Made by a program: the position numbers and the translations under genes. Of a stretch of 64,000 nt of DNA, positions 44,030-52,479 are shown in pieces. Numbering within the stretch: position 1 is the first letter of the stretch; each line of letters starts with the position of its first letter. The notes beneath the pieces were generated by a model that was not told the DNA's origin, searched no databases, and worked only from the letters and a program-made list of their open reading frames with translations. Source of the stretch: PALSA-350 sp963794165 (lineage in GTDB: Bacteria > Acidobacteriota > Terriglobia > Terriglobales > Acidobacteriaceae); the NCBI GenBank assembly GCA_963794165.1, contig CAWCCT010000012.1, positions 1,054,001-1,118,000 on the forward strand, in the 5' to 3' direction.

Positions 44030-44884
44030 TCAGTCGAACACAACCGTCTTGTTGCCGTAGCAGAGGATGCGCTGCTCCAGATGCCAGCGGACTGCGCGGG
44101 AAAGAACGACACGCTCAAGGTCGCGGCCTTTTTCGATCAGATCGTCCACGGTGTCGCGATGCGAGATGCGGATGACATCCTGCTCAATAATGGGCCCCTC
44201 GTCCAGCACCTGGGTCACGTAGTGGCTGGTCGCGCCGATAAGCTTTACCCCGCGGTGAAACGCGGCATGGTACGGCTTGGCGCCGACAAAGGCGGGCAGG
44301 AAGGAATGATGAACATTGATAATCTTCTGCCGGTAACGAGCCGCAAACTGGGGAGAAAAAATCTGCATATACCGGGCCAACACGATGAGCTCAACCTGAT
44401 GTTCCTCCAGCAATGAGATTTGCGCCTTTTCCGCAGCGGATTTATCCGAACCGCTGACCGGAACATGATGAAAGGGCACGTTGTAAAAACTAGCCAGGTC
44501 GTGAGCGTCGCCATGGTTGCCGATCACCAGCGCCAGGTGGCAGGGCAACTCCCCAGCCTTGTGGCGATAGAGCAGGTCAACCAGGCAATGCTGATAGCGA
44601 GAAACGAAGATTGCGACCGCGGGCCGCTTATGGCCAATCACCGCTTGCCAGGTGAACTCATACTCGGCCGCCAGTGGAGCGAAGGCGGCGGCAAAGGACT
44701 GCTGGTCAAGATCGAAGTCTTCCAGAGACCATTTGATGCGCATGAAAAACAGGCCCATCCCATTATCCTGATGCTGATCCGCATGCTGGATATTTCCGCC
44801 GTGCTCCAGGATGAAACGCCCGATGGCAACGACCAGGCCTTTGCGATCTCTGCAGTGCAACAACAAGGTTGCGGTGGGTTCCAT
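44030..44884 (-). CDS. purU: Formyltetrahydrofolate deformylase
   Basis: 284 residues from ATG 44884 with AGAGGGG upstream. An ACT domain (about 1-85, TLLLHCRDRKGLVVAIGRFI) precedes the formyltransferase-fold domain with NVHHSFLPAFVGAKPYHAAFHRG and GATSHYVTQVLDEGPII, including the catalytic His and Asp. It hydrolyses 10-formyl-tetrahydrofolate to formate and THF. It is divergent from the mgs/glx-like operon with a 65-bp shared gap. In that context it can recycle folate loaded with C1 units from N-methyl oxidation. Confidence 0.93.
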   Translation of the reverse strand: MEPTATLLLHCRDRKGLVVAIGRFILEHGGNIQHADQHQDNGMGLFFMRIKWSLEDFDLDQQSFAAAFAPLAAEYEFTWQAVIGHKRPAVAIFVSRYQHCLVDLLYRHKAGELPCHLALVIGNHGDAHDLASFYNVPFHHVPVSGSDKSAAEKAQISLLEEHQVELIVLARYMQIFSPQFAARYRQKIINVHHSFLPAFVGAKPYHAAFHRGVKLIGATSHYVTQVLDEGPIIEQDVIRISHRDTVDDLIEKGRDLERVVLSRAVRWHLEQRILCYGNKTVVFD

Positions 44885-44949
44885 TTGCTGCCCCTCTGGT
44901 ATACTAGAGTGAATACGCAAAGTATCTCGGCGGAAAGGAGACAACGCCT

Positions 44950-45870
44950 ATGTGTGGCATTTTAGGCTATTTCCGCAAGAACGGCAGCACAGATACACAG
45001 CTGGGTACAACCATGCTCAACATGCTGCAAGCCCTCGGCCGCCGCGGCCCTGACTCCGCCGGCGTGGCCTTGGTCGGCCCGGCCCAGGGTAGCTACATCG
45101 TGCGCGTGAAAGCCGGCGACGAGCTGGAGATGACCCGCCAAGCCATCGTGGCCAACCGGGAAGCAATTGAGGTCTTCGCCGCCGCGCTGGACGGCGCTTC
45201 AAATATCTCTTCGACGGAAGCCTACGTTCGTTTCGTGCTCGCGGGAGATGTCGACTTGCCCCAGCTCACCCGCGCCATCGAGGCCATCGGAGAAGGGATC
45301 GAGGTGCTCAGCATCGGCCACGCCATGGAGCTCTCCAAGGAAGTGGGTAGCCCCCAGCTGCTTGAGCGCAAGCACCATATTTCCGCCTTTTCCGGAACCC
45401 ATGGCATTGGACACACCCGCCTTTGCACCGAATCGATGGTGGATCTAAGTCATTCTCAACCCTTCTGGGGACGAGGCGCGGCCGATGTGGCCATTGTGCA
45501 CAACGGACACATCACCAACTATCACCAGTTGCGCCGCAAGTATGAGCAGCGGGGCATCGGGTTTGTTACGGAGAACGATTCCGAAGTGCTGGCGGTTTAT
45601 CTGGCGGAGGCTCTTAACCGGGGCGCCACGCTACGCAAGGGACTCGACGGAGTGTTGCGGGATATGGACGGCGCCTTCTGCTGTCTGGCTGTGACCGCAA
45701 CCGAAATGGGCTTCGTCAAGGATCCTTACGCGTTCAAACCGCTGGTGGTCGCCGAGACCGACGATTTTGTTGCCGTCGCGACGGAAGAGATTGCCATCCG
45801 CTCGGCAATCCCCGGAGACTATAAAGTATCGGAAGCCCAGGTTGAGGAGGTGCGGGTTTGGTCGAGATAG
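44950..45870 (+). CDS. Class II glutamine amidotransferase, GlxB/MgsA-like (N-methylglutamate synthase subunit A candidate)
   Basis: 306 residues starting MCGILGYF, where Cys2 becomes the N-terminal nucleophile after Met removal. The glutaminase signatures RRGPDSAGVAL, GIGHTRLCTESMVDLSHSQPF and VHNGHITNY are all present. It is the GATase part of a split glutamate synthase-like enzyme whose other parts follow (45858, 46583). In methylamine users this subunit acts on gamma-glutamylmethylamide. AAAGGAG precedes the start. Pathway assignment is from context. Confidence 0.85.
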   Translation: MCGILGYFRKNGSTDTQLGTTMLNMLQALGRRGPDSAGVALVGPAQGSYIVRVKAGDELEMTRQAIVANREAIEVFAAALDGASNISSTEAYVRFVLAGDVDLPQLTRAIEAIGEGIEVLSIGHAMELSKEVGSPQLLERKHHISAFSGTHGIGHTRLCTESMVDLSHSQPFWGRGAADVAIVHNGHITNYHQLRRKYEQRGIGFVTENDSEVLAVYLAEALNRGATLRKGLDGVLRDMDGAFCCLAVTATEMGFVKDPYAFKPLVVAETDDFVAVATEEIAIRSAIPGDYKVSEAQVEEVRVWSR

Positions 45871-46583
45871 CAGCCATGGCCATCGATGCCGGAACGCTTT
45901 CCACCCGGGAAATCAACGCGCTGATCCGAACCCGCCTGCGGGAGGGGCCGGCAGAGATTAGCGTAGAAAATCCGAATGCCCGCCACAACCTGGCGGTAGC
46001 CCTACTGCAACCGGGCCGAGTACGCTTTCTGGGCAGCGTGGGTTACTACTGCGGTGGTTTGATGGACGGCGCCGCGATCCAGGTGGAGGGAAGCGCAGGC
46101 TGGGGTTTGGCGGAATCGATGAGCCACGGCCACGTAGTGGTTTACGGGGGCGCGGGCAATGGTGCAGCTGCCGCCATTCGCGGCGGCACGGTGGTGATCC
46201 ACGGCGATGCGGCAGCCCGGCTGGGTGTCTCCATGAAGGGCGGCCTGGTATTGGTTGGTGGCGACTGCGGTTACATGGCTGGCTTCATGGGCCAAAAGGG
46301 AACACTGGTGGTTTGCGGCAACACTGGACATGCATTTGCCGACTCCATGTACGCGACGGTCTGCTACGTTGGCGGAACCATCGGTGCTTTAGGTACGGAT
46401 GCCGTCACCGAGCAACTCTCGGCAGAGGAGGCGGCGATGCTCGATCGTCTATTAGCCGAACATCTTCCGCCCCAGATACGCGCCCAAAAGCCGGCCGGGC
46501 GGGACTTTACCAAAGTAGTCGCCGGGCGGCAATTATGGAACTTTGACAAGCACAATTGGAAGGCCTGGCAGGACGCCCTTTAA
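45858..46583 (+). CDS. GXGXG-motif subunit, GlxC/MgsB-like (N-methylglutamate synthase subunit B candidate)
   Basis: 241 residues corresponding to the C-terminal beta-helix domain of glutamate synthase. Repeating Gly-rich turns (VVVYGGAGNGAAAAIRGGTVVIHGDAAARLG; LVLVGGDCGYMAGFMGQKGTLVVCGNTG) form the right-handed beta helix that links the two active sites. The start is probably the TTG at 45858, with GAGGAGG 8 bp upstream and inside the end of the previous gene; ATG 45876 is the alternative. The stop overlaps the next start as TAATG. Confidence 0.84.
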   Translation: MVEIAAMAIDAGTLSTREINALIRTRLREGPAEISVENPNARHNLAVALLQPGRVRFLGSVGYYCGGLMDGAAIQVEGSAGWGLAESMSHGHVVVYGGAGNGAAAAIRGGTVVIHGDAAARLGVSMKGGLVLVGGDCGYMAGFMGQKGTLVVCGNTGHAFADSMYATVCYVGGTIGALGTDAVTEQLSAEEAAMLDRLLAEHLPPQIRAQKPAGRDFTKVVAGRQLWNFDKHNWKAWQDAL

Positions 46584-47902
46584 TGAATGATCCCCGCCCC
46601 CTTCTGCAAGCCAGCGGCACCTACACCGCCGAGGTGATGCAGGGCATACATACCAAAGCAGAGACCGGCATCTACGAGATACGCGGCTACGGCACGCTAC
46701 GTCCACGGCGCTGGGCCACGTTCGACGATCTGACCTTCCTGCCCTGCGGTCTGACTCGTATCCCACTCGAGGGCTACCGCGAGAAATGCTCAACCAAGAC
46801 CGTTCTCGGCGGCCGCTTTGCCAAACGGCCGCTGGAGCTCGAAATCCCCATCATGATCACCGGCATGAGCTGGGGAGCGCTTTCCTACAACGCCAAAGCC
46901 GCACTGGCCAAGGCGGCGGCGAAGGTGGGCACGTCGAACACCACAGGCGACGGCGGCCTCTCCCCGGCGGAGCGAGAGTTTGCCAAGGACTACGTTTATG
47001 AAGTGTTGCCCTCACGCTACGGAATCGACGTGCACGACCTGCGCGGGGCCAGCGCGATCGAACTAACCATTGGGCAGGGGGCCAAACCGGGTACCGGCGG
47101 CCTGCTGCTCGGTTCCAAGATTTCCGAGACCATTGCTCATCAGCGCGATCTGCCGGTAGGTGTGGATCAGCGTAGTCCGGCCAGGCATCCGGACATGCTC
47201 GGACCCGACGACATGGTGATCAAAATTGAAGAGCTGCGTGAGGCCACCGATGGGCAGGTGCCCATCTTTGTAAAGTTGGGCGCGAGCCGGACCTTCGACG
47301 ACGTCAAGCTGGCCGCCAAATGCGGCGCTGACGTGGTGGTGATCGACGGAATGGAGGGTGGCACCGGCGCATCGCCCGCCATCCTGCAGGAACACACGGG
47401 CATTCCCACGCTGGCCGCTGTTTGCGAGGCGCGCGCGGCACTGGAAGACTGCGGTTTATACGGAGAGGTGCAGCTGATTATTGCGGGCGGAATTCGCGAT
47501 GGTGTGGATGCTGCCAAAGCGATGGCCCTGGGCGCCGACGCGGTCTACATCGGCACCGCGGCGCTGATCAGCCTGAACTGCAACAAGCCGCTTTATGTCG
47601 AGGACTACCACGCGCTGGGCACAGAGCCCTATCATTGCCATCACTGCCATACGGGGCGCTGCCCGGTAGGCATCACCACCCAGGATCCGGAGCTGATGAA
47701 GCGGCTTGATATCGAGGAGGGGGCCGAACGCGCCTTGAATCTGCTGCGGGCCATGACGCTTGAGATCCAGATGCTGGCGCGCGCCTGCGGCAAGTCAGAC
47801 GTGCATCACTTAGAGCCGGAAGACATGGCGGCGTTAACCATGGAAGCGTCGATCATCTGCGGTCTTCCACTCGCCGGCACGCGCAAAGTTTTCGGAAGAT
47901 AA
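46583..47902 (+). CDS. FMN-binding glutamate synthase domain, GlxD/MgsC-like (N-methylglutamate synthase subunit C candidate)
   Basis: 439 residues forming the (beta/alpha)8 FMN and Fe-S domain of glutamate synthase. MITGMSWGALSYNAK, NTTGDGGLSP, VIDGMEGGTGASP and ADAVYIGTAALI are typical FMN-barrel motifs. The [3Fe-4S] ligands are C352, C355 and C360 (CHHCHTGRCPVGI). It would transfer the amine group to 2-oxoglutarate; with a methylamide donor this gives N-methylglutamate. It is coupled to the two previous genes. Confidence 0.87.
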   Translation: MNDPRPLLQASGTYTAEVMQGIHTKAETGIYEIRGYGTLRPRRWATFDDLTFLPCGLTRIPLEGYREKCSTKTVLGGRFAKRPLELEIPIMITGMSWGALSYNAKAALAKAAAKVGTSNTTGDGGLSPAEREFAKDYVYEVLPSRYGIDVHDLRGASAIELTIGQGAKPGTGGLLLGSKISETIAHQRDLPVGVDQRSPARHPDMLGPDDMVIKIEELREATDGQVPIFVKLGASRTFDDVKLAAKCGADVVVIDGMEGGTGASPAILQEHTGIPTLAAVCEARAALEDCGLYGEVQLIIAGGIRDGVDAAKAMALGADAVYIGTAALISLNCNKPLYVEDYHALGTEPYHCHHCHTGRCPVGITTQDPELMKRLDIEEGAERALNLLRAMTLEIQMLARACGKSDVHHLEPEDMAALTMEASIICGLPLAGTRKVFGR

Positions 47903-47907
47903 AGCGG

Positions 47908-48177
47908 ATGTCTTTTCTCTTGAAGTGTCCCAACTGTGGCGAGCGAAGCGTCTACGAATTTCGCTTCGGCGGAGAGATACGGCAGAGACCTGCACCGCAG
48001 GCCGGGTACGAGGACTTTCTCACCTACGCTCTCAACAAGCGGAACGTCGCCGGTGTGCAGTGGGAATGGTGGTACCACCGTGGTGGCTGTGGCGAGTGGT
48101 TCAAGGCCAACCGCAATACCCTGACCAATGAGGTCCATCAAACGCTTCTGCCGCAGGATGAGGAGCAGCGCGGCTAA
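47908..48177 (+). CDS. Sarcosine oxidase delta-like subunit (MgdB/SoxD type)
   Basis: 89-residue zinc protein. C7 and C10 (KCPNCGE) and H57 and C61 (WYHRGGCGEWF) form the metal site seen in heterotetrameric sarcosine oxidase. The phrases EFRFGGE, WEWWYHRGGC and NRNTLTNEV match the delta family. It lies 5 bp after the synthase subunit gene and is immediately followed by the alpha-like subunit. Confidence 0.88.
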   Translation: MSFLLKCPNCGERSVYEFRFGGEIRQRPAPQAGYEDFLTYALNKRNVAGVQWEWWYHRGGCGEWFKANRNTLTNEVHQTLLPQDEEQRG

Positions 48178-50547
48178 ATGGATCCGACCCTCTTTACGTG
48201 GAATGGCAGCACGGTGGAGGCAAAGCCTGGCGACACGGTAGCCTCGGCTTTGTATCGCTCCGGGGTGCGCACCTTCACCTACAGCTATCAGCATGGGCGT
48301 CCGCGAGGCCTGCTTTGCCTCACCGGATCATGCCCCAATTGCATGGTGAACGTGGATGGCGTGCCCAACGTACGCTGCTGCACCCTGCCTGCGCGCAGCG
48401 GCCTGTCTGTTCTATCCCAGAACCAGAATGTTTACCGTGGATTCGATTCGCCAGCCGTGAAGCGTTTTCCGGCTGCTCCGCCGCTCTCCGAGTCTCAACA
48501 TCACTACGAGCACGTCTACCTGCAATTTGATGTGGTTGTGGTCGGCGGCGGAAAGCGCGGATTAGAGGCGGCACTGGCATCGGCATCCCGGGGCGAGCAG
48601 GTGGCGCTGCTCGAAAAAGAATCTGCTTTGCTTGATCCATTGGCGCAGGAAGCGCATGCCCATCCGAACATCACCATCTTTCTAAACTGCAGTTGTTTCG
48701 GCCAGTATGAGGGCAACCTGCTGGGCGCCGTGCAAATAGACCATAGGCAGCCCAACGCGGAGACACTCCTGCACCTGCGCGCCGGGAGTGTAATCGTAGC
48801 CACAGGTGCCGCTGAGACCCAGTTTCTCTTTGCCAACAACGACCTGCCGGGCGTAATGCTCTCGACCGCGGTGTTACGGCTCATCCAGCGCCATGGGATC
48901 GTGCCCGGGAAGCGGGCAGCTCTGATCGGCGAAGCTGAAAGGCGCGCGCAGTTGCAGCCTGAGCTGGAGGCGGCGGGCGTTGAGATCGCCGCAAGCCTGG
49001 GCATCGAGTCGGTTGTCAGTGCCAGGGGCCCGGACCATGTCACCGGATTGGTAACCGATACAGCTACCTATGACGCGGATCTGCTGGTCATGTGCGGACC
49101 GCTCGAGACGGCCGATAATCCTCTCGCGCCGTCGGCGCAATCTGCGGATGCAATTGCCTGTCTCTGCATGGATGTGTCGGGACAGGATGTAGCGCAAACG
49201 ATTGAAGCCGGCATGGGGCACGTCGAATTGATCAAGCGGTTTACCAAGCTGGGAAAGAGCGCCTGCCAGGGCCGCATGTGCCAGACAGCTGCGATTCATC
49301 TCTGTTCTCAGATCACCGGGCAAACCATCGCCCAGGTAGGCACAACTGTCGCCCGGCCTCCCTCTCCTCCGGTGACGCTCGGCGTGCTCGCCGGCATGAG
49401 ACATCATCCTGTGCGGCGAACCCCGATGCATCATCAACACGATTGCCTGGGCGCGGTGTGGATGGACATGGGGGATTGGAAACGGCCTCGCTACTACAAC
49501 GTGGGCGGAAGTCCAGACCAATGCATCGAGCAGGAGTACCGCGCGGTGCGCGAACGTGCCGGGATCATCGACGTCAGCACCTTGGGAAAAATCGAGGTTA
49601 AGGGGAGCGATGCCGGCCGCCTGCTCGATCTGGTTTTTACCCACAGATTTTCCAACCTGCCGGTCGGCCGTGTGCGCTACTCCGTGCTCTGTGATGAGTT
49701 GGGAACCATCGTTGACGATGGCACCATCTCCCGCATGGAGGAGCAGCGTTACTTTCTCACCACCACCACAGGCAACGTGGACTACGTGCATCAATGGCTG
49801 GAATGGTGGGCAGCCGCGGCGGGGTGGAAGGTTACCATCACTAACCTCACGGCTGGCCTCGCTTCCATGAACCTCGCCGGCCCGCTGGCACGTGGCGCGC
49901 TCGAAAAACTAACCGATTGCGATCTTTCCACCGCGGCCTTTCCCTACATGGATTGGCGGCAGGCATCCGTGGCCGGCGTTCCGGCAACTATGATGCGCAT
50001 CGGTTTCGTGGGCGAGACAGGCTGGGAAATTGTAGTCGCGGCCGAGTATGGTAGCTACCTTTGGGAGCAATTGCTCCAGGCAGGGGCCTCGATCAACCTT
50101 CGTCCTTTTGGCGTGGAGGCGCAACGCGTGCTGCGCCTGGAAAAGAAGCACATCATCGTGGGCGTGGATACCGATGCCCTAACCAACCCTTATGAGGCAG
50201 GCATGGCCTGGGTAGCGAAGCTCGATAAGGCGGATTTTATCGGCAGGGTGGCACTGGAGCGACTGAAGCAAAATCCTCTGGATCGCACGCTGGTTGGTTT
50301 CGAATTAGAAGGAACCGCAACGCCGCCGGACGGCGCCCCCGTGTTGTTTGACGGCAAGCCTGTGGGCTGGGCTACCAGTGTTCGCTTCTCGTGGGCGAAG
50401 GAAAAAGTGATCGGGATGGCAATGGTGACTCCGGCACAAGCCAAGCCGGGCACGCGCATTACGCTGCGCTCGGACGCCGTCGACTACTCCGCGCGCGTGG
50501 TGGAGGAGGTCTTTTATGACCCTACTGGCGATCGGTTGAAGATGTGA
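48178..50547 (+). CDS. Compact sarcosine oxidase alpha-like subunit with two intact [2Fe-2S] sites
   Basis: 789 residues, shorter than the roughly 965-1000 of SoxA. The N-terminal ferredoxin-like domain has C47-x4-C52-x2-C55 and C67/C68, a complete [2Fe-2S] set that classical SoxA lacks. A reduced FAD module with VVVVGGGKRGLEAA (about 119-132) follows. Then comes a BFD-like segment with C328, C330, C363 and C368 (CLC...CQGRMC), also normally without Cys in SoxA. From about 420 a GcvT-type folate domain runs to the end. This layout suggests a dehydrogenase passing electrons to a carrier while C1 units load onto THF. N-methylglutamate is the likely substrate by context. Confidence 0.82.
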   Translation: MDPTLFTWNGSTVEAKPGDTVASALYRSGVRTFTYSYQHGRPRGLLCLTGSCPNCMVNVDGVPNVRCCTLPARSGLSVLSQNQNVYRGFDSPAVKRFPAAPPLSESQHHYEHVYLQFDVVVVGGGKRGLEAALASASRGEQVALLEKESALLDPLAQEAHAHPNITIFLNCSCFGQYEGNLLGAVQIDHRQPNAETLLHLRAGSVIVATGAAETQFLFANNDLPGVMLSTAVLRLIQRHGIVPGKRAALIGEAERRAQLQPELEAAGVEIAASLGIESVVSARGPDHVTGLVTDTATYDADLLVMCGPLETADNPLAPSAQSADAIACLCMDVSGQDVAQTIEAGMGHVELIKRFTKLGKSACQGRMCQTAAIHLCSQITGQTIAQVGTTVARPPSPPVTLGVLAGMRHHPVRRTPMHHQHDCLGAVWMDMGDWKRPRYYNVGGSPDQCIEQEYRAVRERAGIIDVSTLGKIEVKGSDAGRLLDLVFTHRFSNLPVGRVRYSVLCDELGTIVDDGTISRMEEQRYFLTTTTGNVDYVHQWLEWWAAAAGWKVTITNLTAGLASMNLAGPLARGALEKLTDCDLSTAAFPYMDWRQASVAGVPATMMRIGFVGETGWEIVVAAEYGSYLWEQLLQAGASINLRPFGVEAQRVLRLEKKHIIVGVDTDALTNPYEAGMAWVAKLDKADFIGRVALERLKQNPLDRTLVGFELEGTATPPDGAPVLFDGKPVGWATSVRFSWAKEKVIGMAMVTPAQAKPGTRITLRSDAVDYSARVVEEVFYDPTGDRLKM

Positions 50548-51113
50548 TGGAACGTCAATCGCCACTGCACTACTGTCATGTTGAGGCTCACGCCCGAATG
50601 GAGACGTTCTCGGGTTGGCAGCTGCCCGCCCGGTATACGGATCCATTCCGTGAGCTTGAGGATGTGCGCGCGTCGGCCGGCATCTCCGACGCCAGCTACC
50701 TCTTTAAGCTCGACGTCCGCGGCCCAAGCGCCGAATTCCCCTTACCCGCGAGGTTGTGGAAGCTTACCCCGGCACGATCGCTGATTACGTCGCTGCTGCC
50801 CATCGACTTCGTTGCTTCCTCATCCCTTACTGACGTTACTTCGCTTTACAGCGCGATTCTGCTTGCTGGACCAAACGCACGCTCAGTTTTGCAGAAGCTG
50901 ACCACGCTCAACGTGAATGATTCAGCCATGCCTGAGTTCAGCGCACGCCAGACGCGCCTGGCCCATGTAAACGCCACCATCCTGCGCGGGGACGGCTTTC
51001 TCATCTTGAACTCTCGTGATGTCGCGCAGCATGTATGGGAAGCCTTGCTGCACGCCGGCACTCGTCCCTTCGGCATGATCGCGCAACAACGCTGGATGGG
51101 GTGGGCGTCATGA
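50544..51113 (+). CDS. Sarcosine oxidase gamma-like subunit (SoxG/MgdD type, GcvT-fold)
   Basis: 189 residues resembling the N-terminal part of the glycine cleavage T protein, as SoxG does: SPLHYCHVEAHARMETFSGWQLPARYTDPFRELEDVRASAGISDASY, then a LAGPNARSVLQKLT segment. It has no folate-site acidic pair that I can see and is probably a structural partner of the alpha subunit. Start at 50544 overlaps the previous stop (ATGA frame) and its own stop overlaps the beta-like gene. Confidence 0.75.
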   Translation: MMERQSPLHYCHVEAHARMETFSGWQLPARYTDPFRELEDVRASAGISDASYLFKLDVRGPSAEFPLPARLWKLTPARSLITSLLPIDFVASSSLTDVTSLYSAILLAGPNARSVLQKLTTLNVNDSAMPEFSARQTRLAHVNATILRGDGFLILNSRDVAQHVWEALLHAGTRPFGMIAQQRWMGWAS

Positions 51114-52324
51114 AGATGCATAACCCTGAGCCGGTCATGTGGGGGCGGCATAACCTCAAGCCCACTTACGATGTGGCCATTATTGGCGCGGGCGTTCACG
51201 GGCTGGCCGCGGCTTACTACCTGGGCAGGATTCACGGAGTGCGTAAAGTAGCGCTGCTCGAGAAGGGCTACATCGGCTGCGGCAACAGCACCCGCAACAC
51301 CGCCATTTTGCGGTCCAACTATCGCACCTTTCCCGGCATCGCTTTCTACGATGCCTCGCTCCGCCTCTACGAAGGGCTCGGCCAGGAGCTGGATTGGGAG
51401 CTCGATTTCAACCAGAGCGGACATTTCACCCTGGCGCACACTGACTCCTCCATTACCGGCCTGAGAATACGCGCCGAGAACAACATGCTGATGGGCGTCG
51501 ACAGCCGCATGGTTTACCGGGAAGAACTGCGGCGCATGGTGCCGTCAATGGACATGTCTGAGCGGCCGCGGCTCCCTATCCTCGCGGCACTCTACCATCC
51601 TCCGGGAGGAACCATTGGGCATGATGAAGTGGTGCAGGGTTACGGCCACGCGTGCGATGCCATGGGCATCGAAGTGCACCAGTTTACAACCGTGACCGGG
51701 CTGGAGGTTGTGGGCCGTAAGGTTGTCCGTATAAAGACTACGAAGGGCGACTTATCTGCCGGCGCGGTCCTGAACGCTACCGCGGGATGGGCCACGACCA
51801 TTTCAGATATGGCGGCAGTGCCGCTGCCCATCGTGAGCCAGCCCCTCCAGGCTTGTGTCACCGAGTTGATTGAGCCGTTTCTCGATTATGTGATCGTTTC
51901 TTCCAACCTGCATGTGTACGTGAGCCAGACGGCAAAGGGGGAACTGGTGATCGGCTCCGAGGTCGATCCATACCAGACCTACTGCACGCGTTCCACGCTG
52001 CCCACCTTGGAGCAGATGGCGACTTATACTTTGGAATTGTTTCCGCAACTCCACGGCGTGAACATTCTTCGCCAGTGGGCGGGGGTGTGTGACATGACGC
52101 CGGATTATGCTCCAATCATGGGTGCGGCCGGCGAACTGGATAATTTCTTTATGGACGTGGGCTGGGGTACGTGGGGATTCAAGGCCGGCCCGATCGCCGG
52201 GAAGTGCCTGGCCGAGACCATTGCGACGGGAAAGGCCGCGGTCCTGATGGAACCCTTCGCGCCCACAAGGTTTTCAAGGGGCGAGTTGCTGGGGGAAAAG
52301 GCTGCAGCCTCGGTTTCGCAATAG
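51110..52324 (+). CDS. Sarcosine oxidase beta-like FAD subunit (MgdA/SoxB type)
   Basis: 404-residue DAO-family flavoprotein, the site of N-methyl oxidation. FAD-binding loop IIGAGVHG (25-31), the ribityl-site phrase CGNSTRNTAILRSNY, FNQSGHF and the C-terminal GVCDMTPDYAPIMG and WGTWGFKAGPIAG are all as in SoxB. Start ATG 51110 overlaps the previous stop. With the three genes before it, it completes a D-A-G-B set, although the usual order is B-D-A-G. It should produce an imine released as methylene-THF by the alpha subunit. Confidence 0.9.
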   Translation: MKMHNPEPVMWGRHNLKPTYDVAIIGAGVHGLAAAYYLGRIHGVRKVALLEKGYIGCGNSTRNTAILRSNYRTFPGIAFYDASLRLYEGLGQELDWELDFNQSGHFTLAHTDSSITGLRIRAENNMLMGVDSRMVYREELRRMVPSMDMSERPRLPILAALYHPPGGTIGHDEVVQGYGHACDAMGIEVHQFTTVTGLEVVGRKVVRIKTTKGDLSAGAVLNATAGWATTISDMAAVPLPIVSQPLQACVTELIEPFLDYVIVSSNLHVYVSQTAKGELVIGSEVDPYQTYCTRSTLPTLEQMATYTLELFPQLHGVNILRQWAGVCDMTPDYAPIMGAAGELDNFFMDVGWGTWGFKAGPIAGKCLAETIATGKAAVLMEPFAPTRFSRGELLGEKAAASVSQ

Positions 52325-52334
52325 GCCCGAGAGA

Positions 52335-52450
52335 TAACCGCAGGTCCCTCCACTGCGCTACGCTTCGGTCGGGATGACAAGGTAGGTTTGGTTGCCACAT
52401 AAAATTGTCATCCCGACCGAAGCGTAGCGCAGTGGAGGGACCTGCGGTTA
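52335..52450. repeat. Perfect 46-bp inverted repeat inside the C1-amine operon
   Basis: Arms 52335-52380 and 52405-52450 are exact reverse complements over 46 bp (TAACCGCAGGTCCCTCCACT...), with a 24-bp loop. It lies between the soxB-like gene and the glutamine synthetase gene. The GCGCT...CGGGATGACAA phrase occurs as single or diverged copies at 24863-24900 and in the element at 14660-14992. Perfect arms imply recent arrival or conversion. The hairpin could reduce read-through into the synthetase gene. Confidence 0.92.
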
Positions 52451-52479
52451 GGACTAAATCTATCCACGGAGGCACAAAG

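Noticed and set aside
44885..44949. TATACT at 44900 as a promoter for the C1-amine operon
   Set aside because: The -10 is good, but no acceptable -35 lies 16-18 bp upstream, so it was not listed.
52405..52479. Upstream extension of the glutamine synthetase frame
   Set aside because: It runs through the right arm of the inverted repeat. A TTG with a good ribosome site at 52480 gives the family-length protein.
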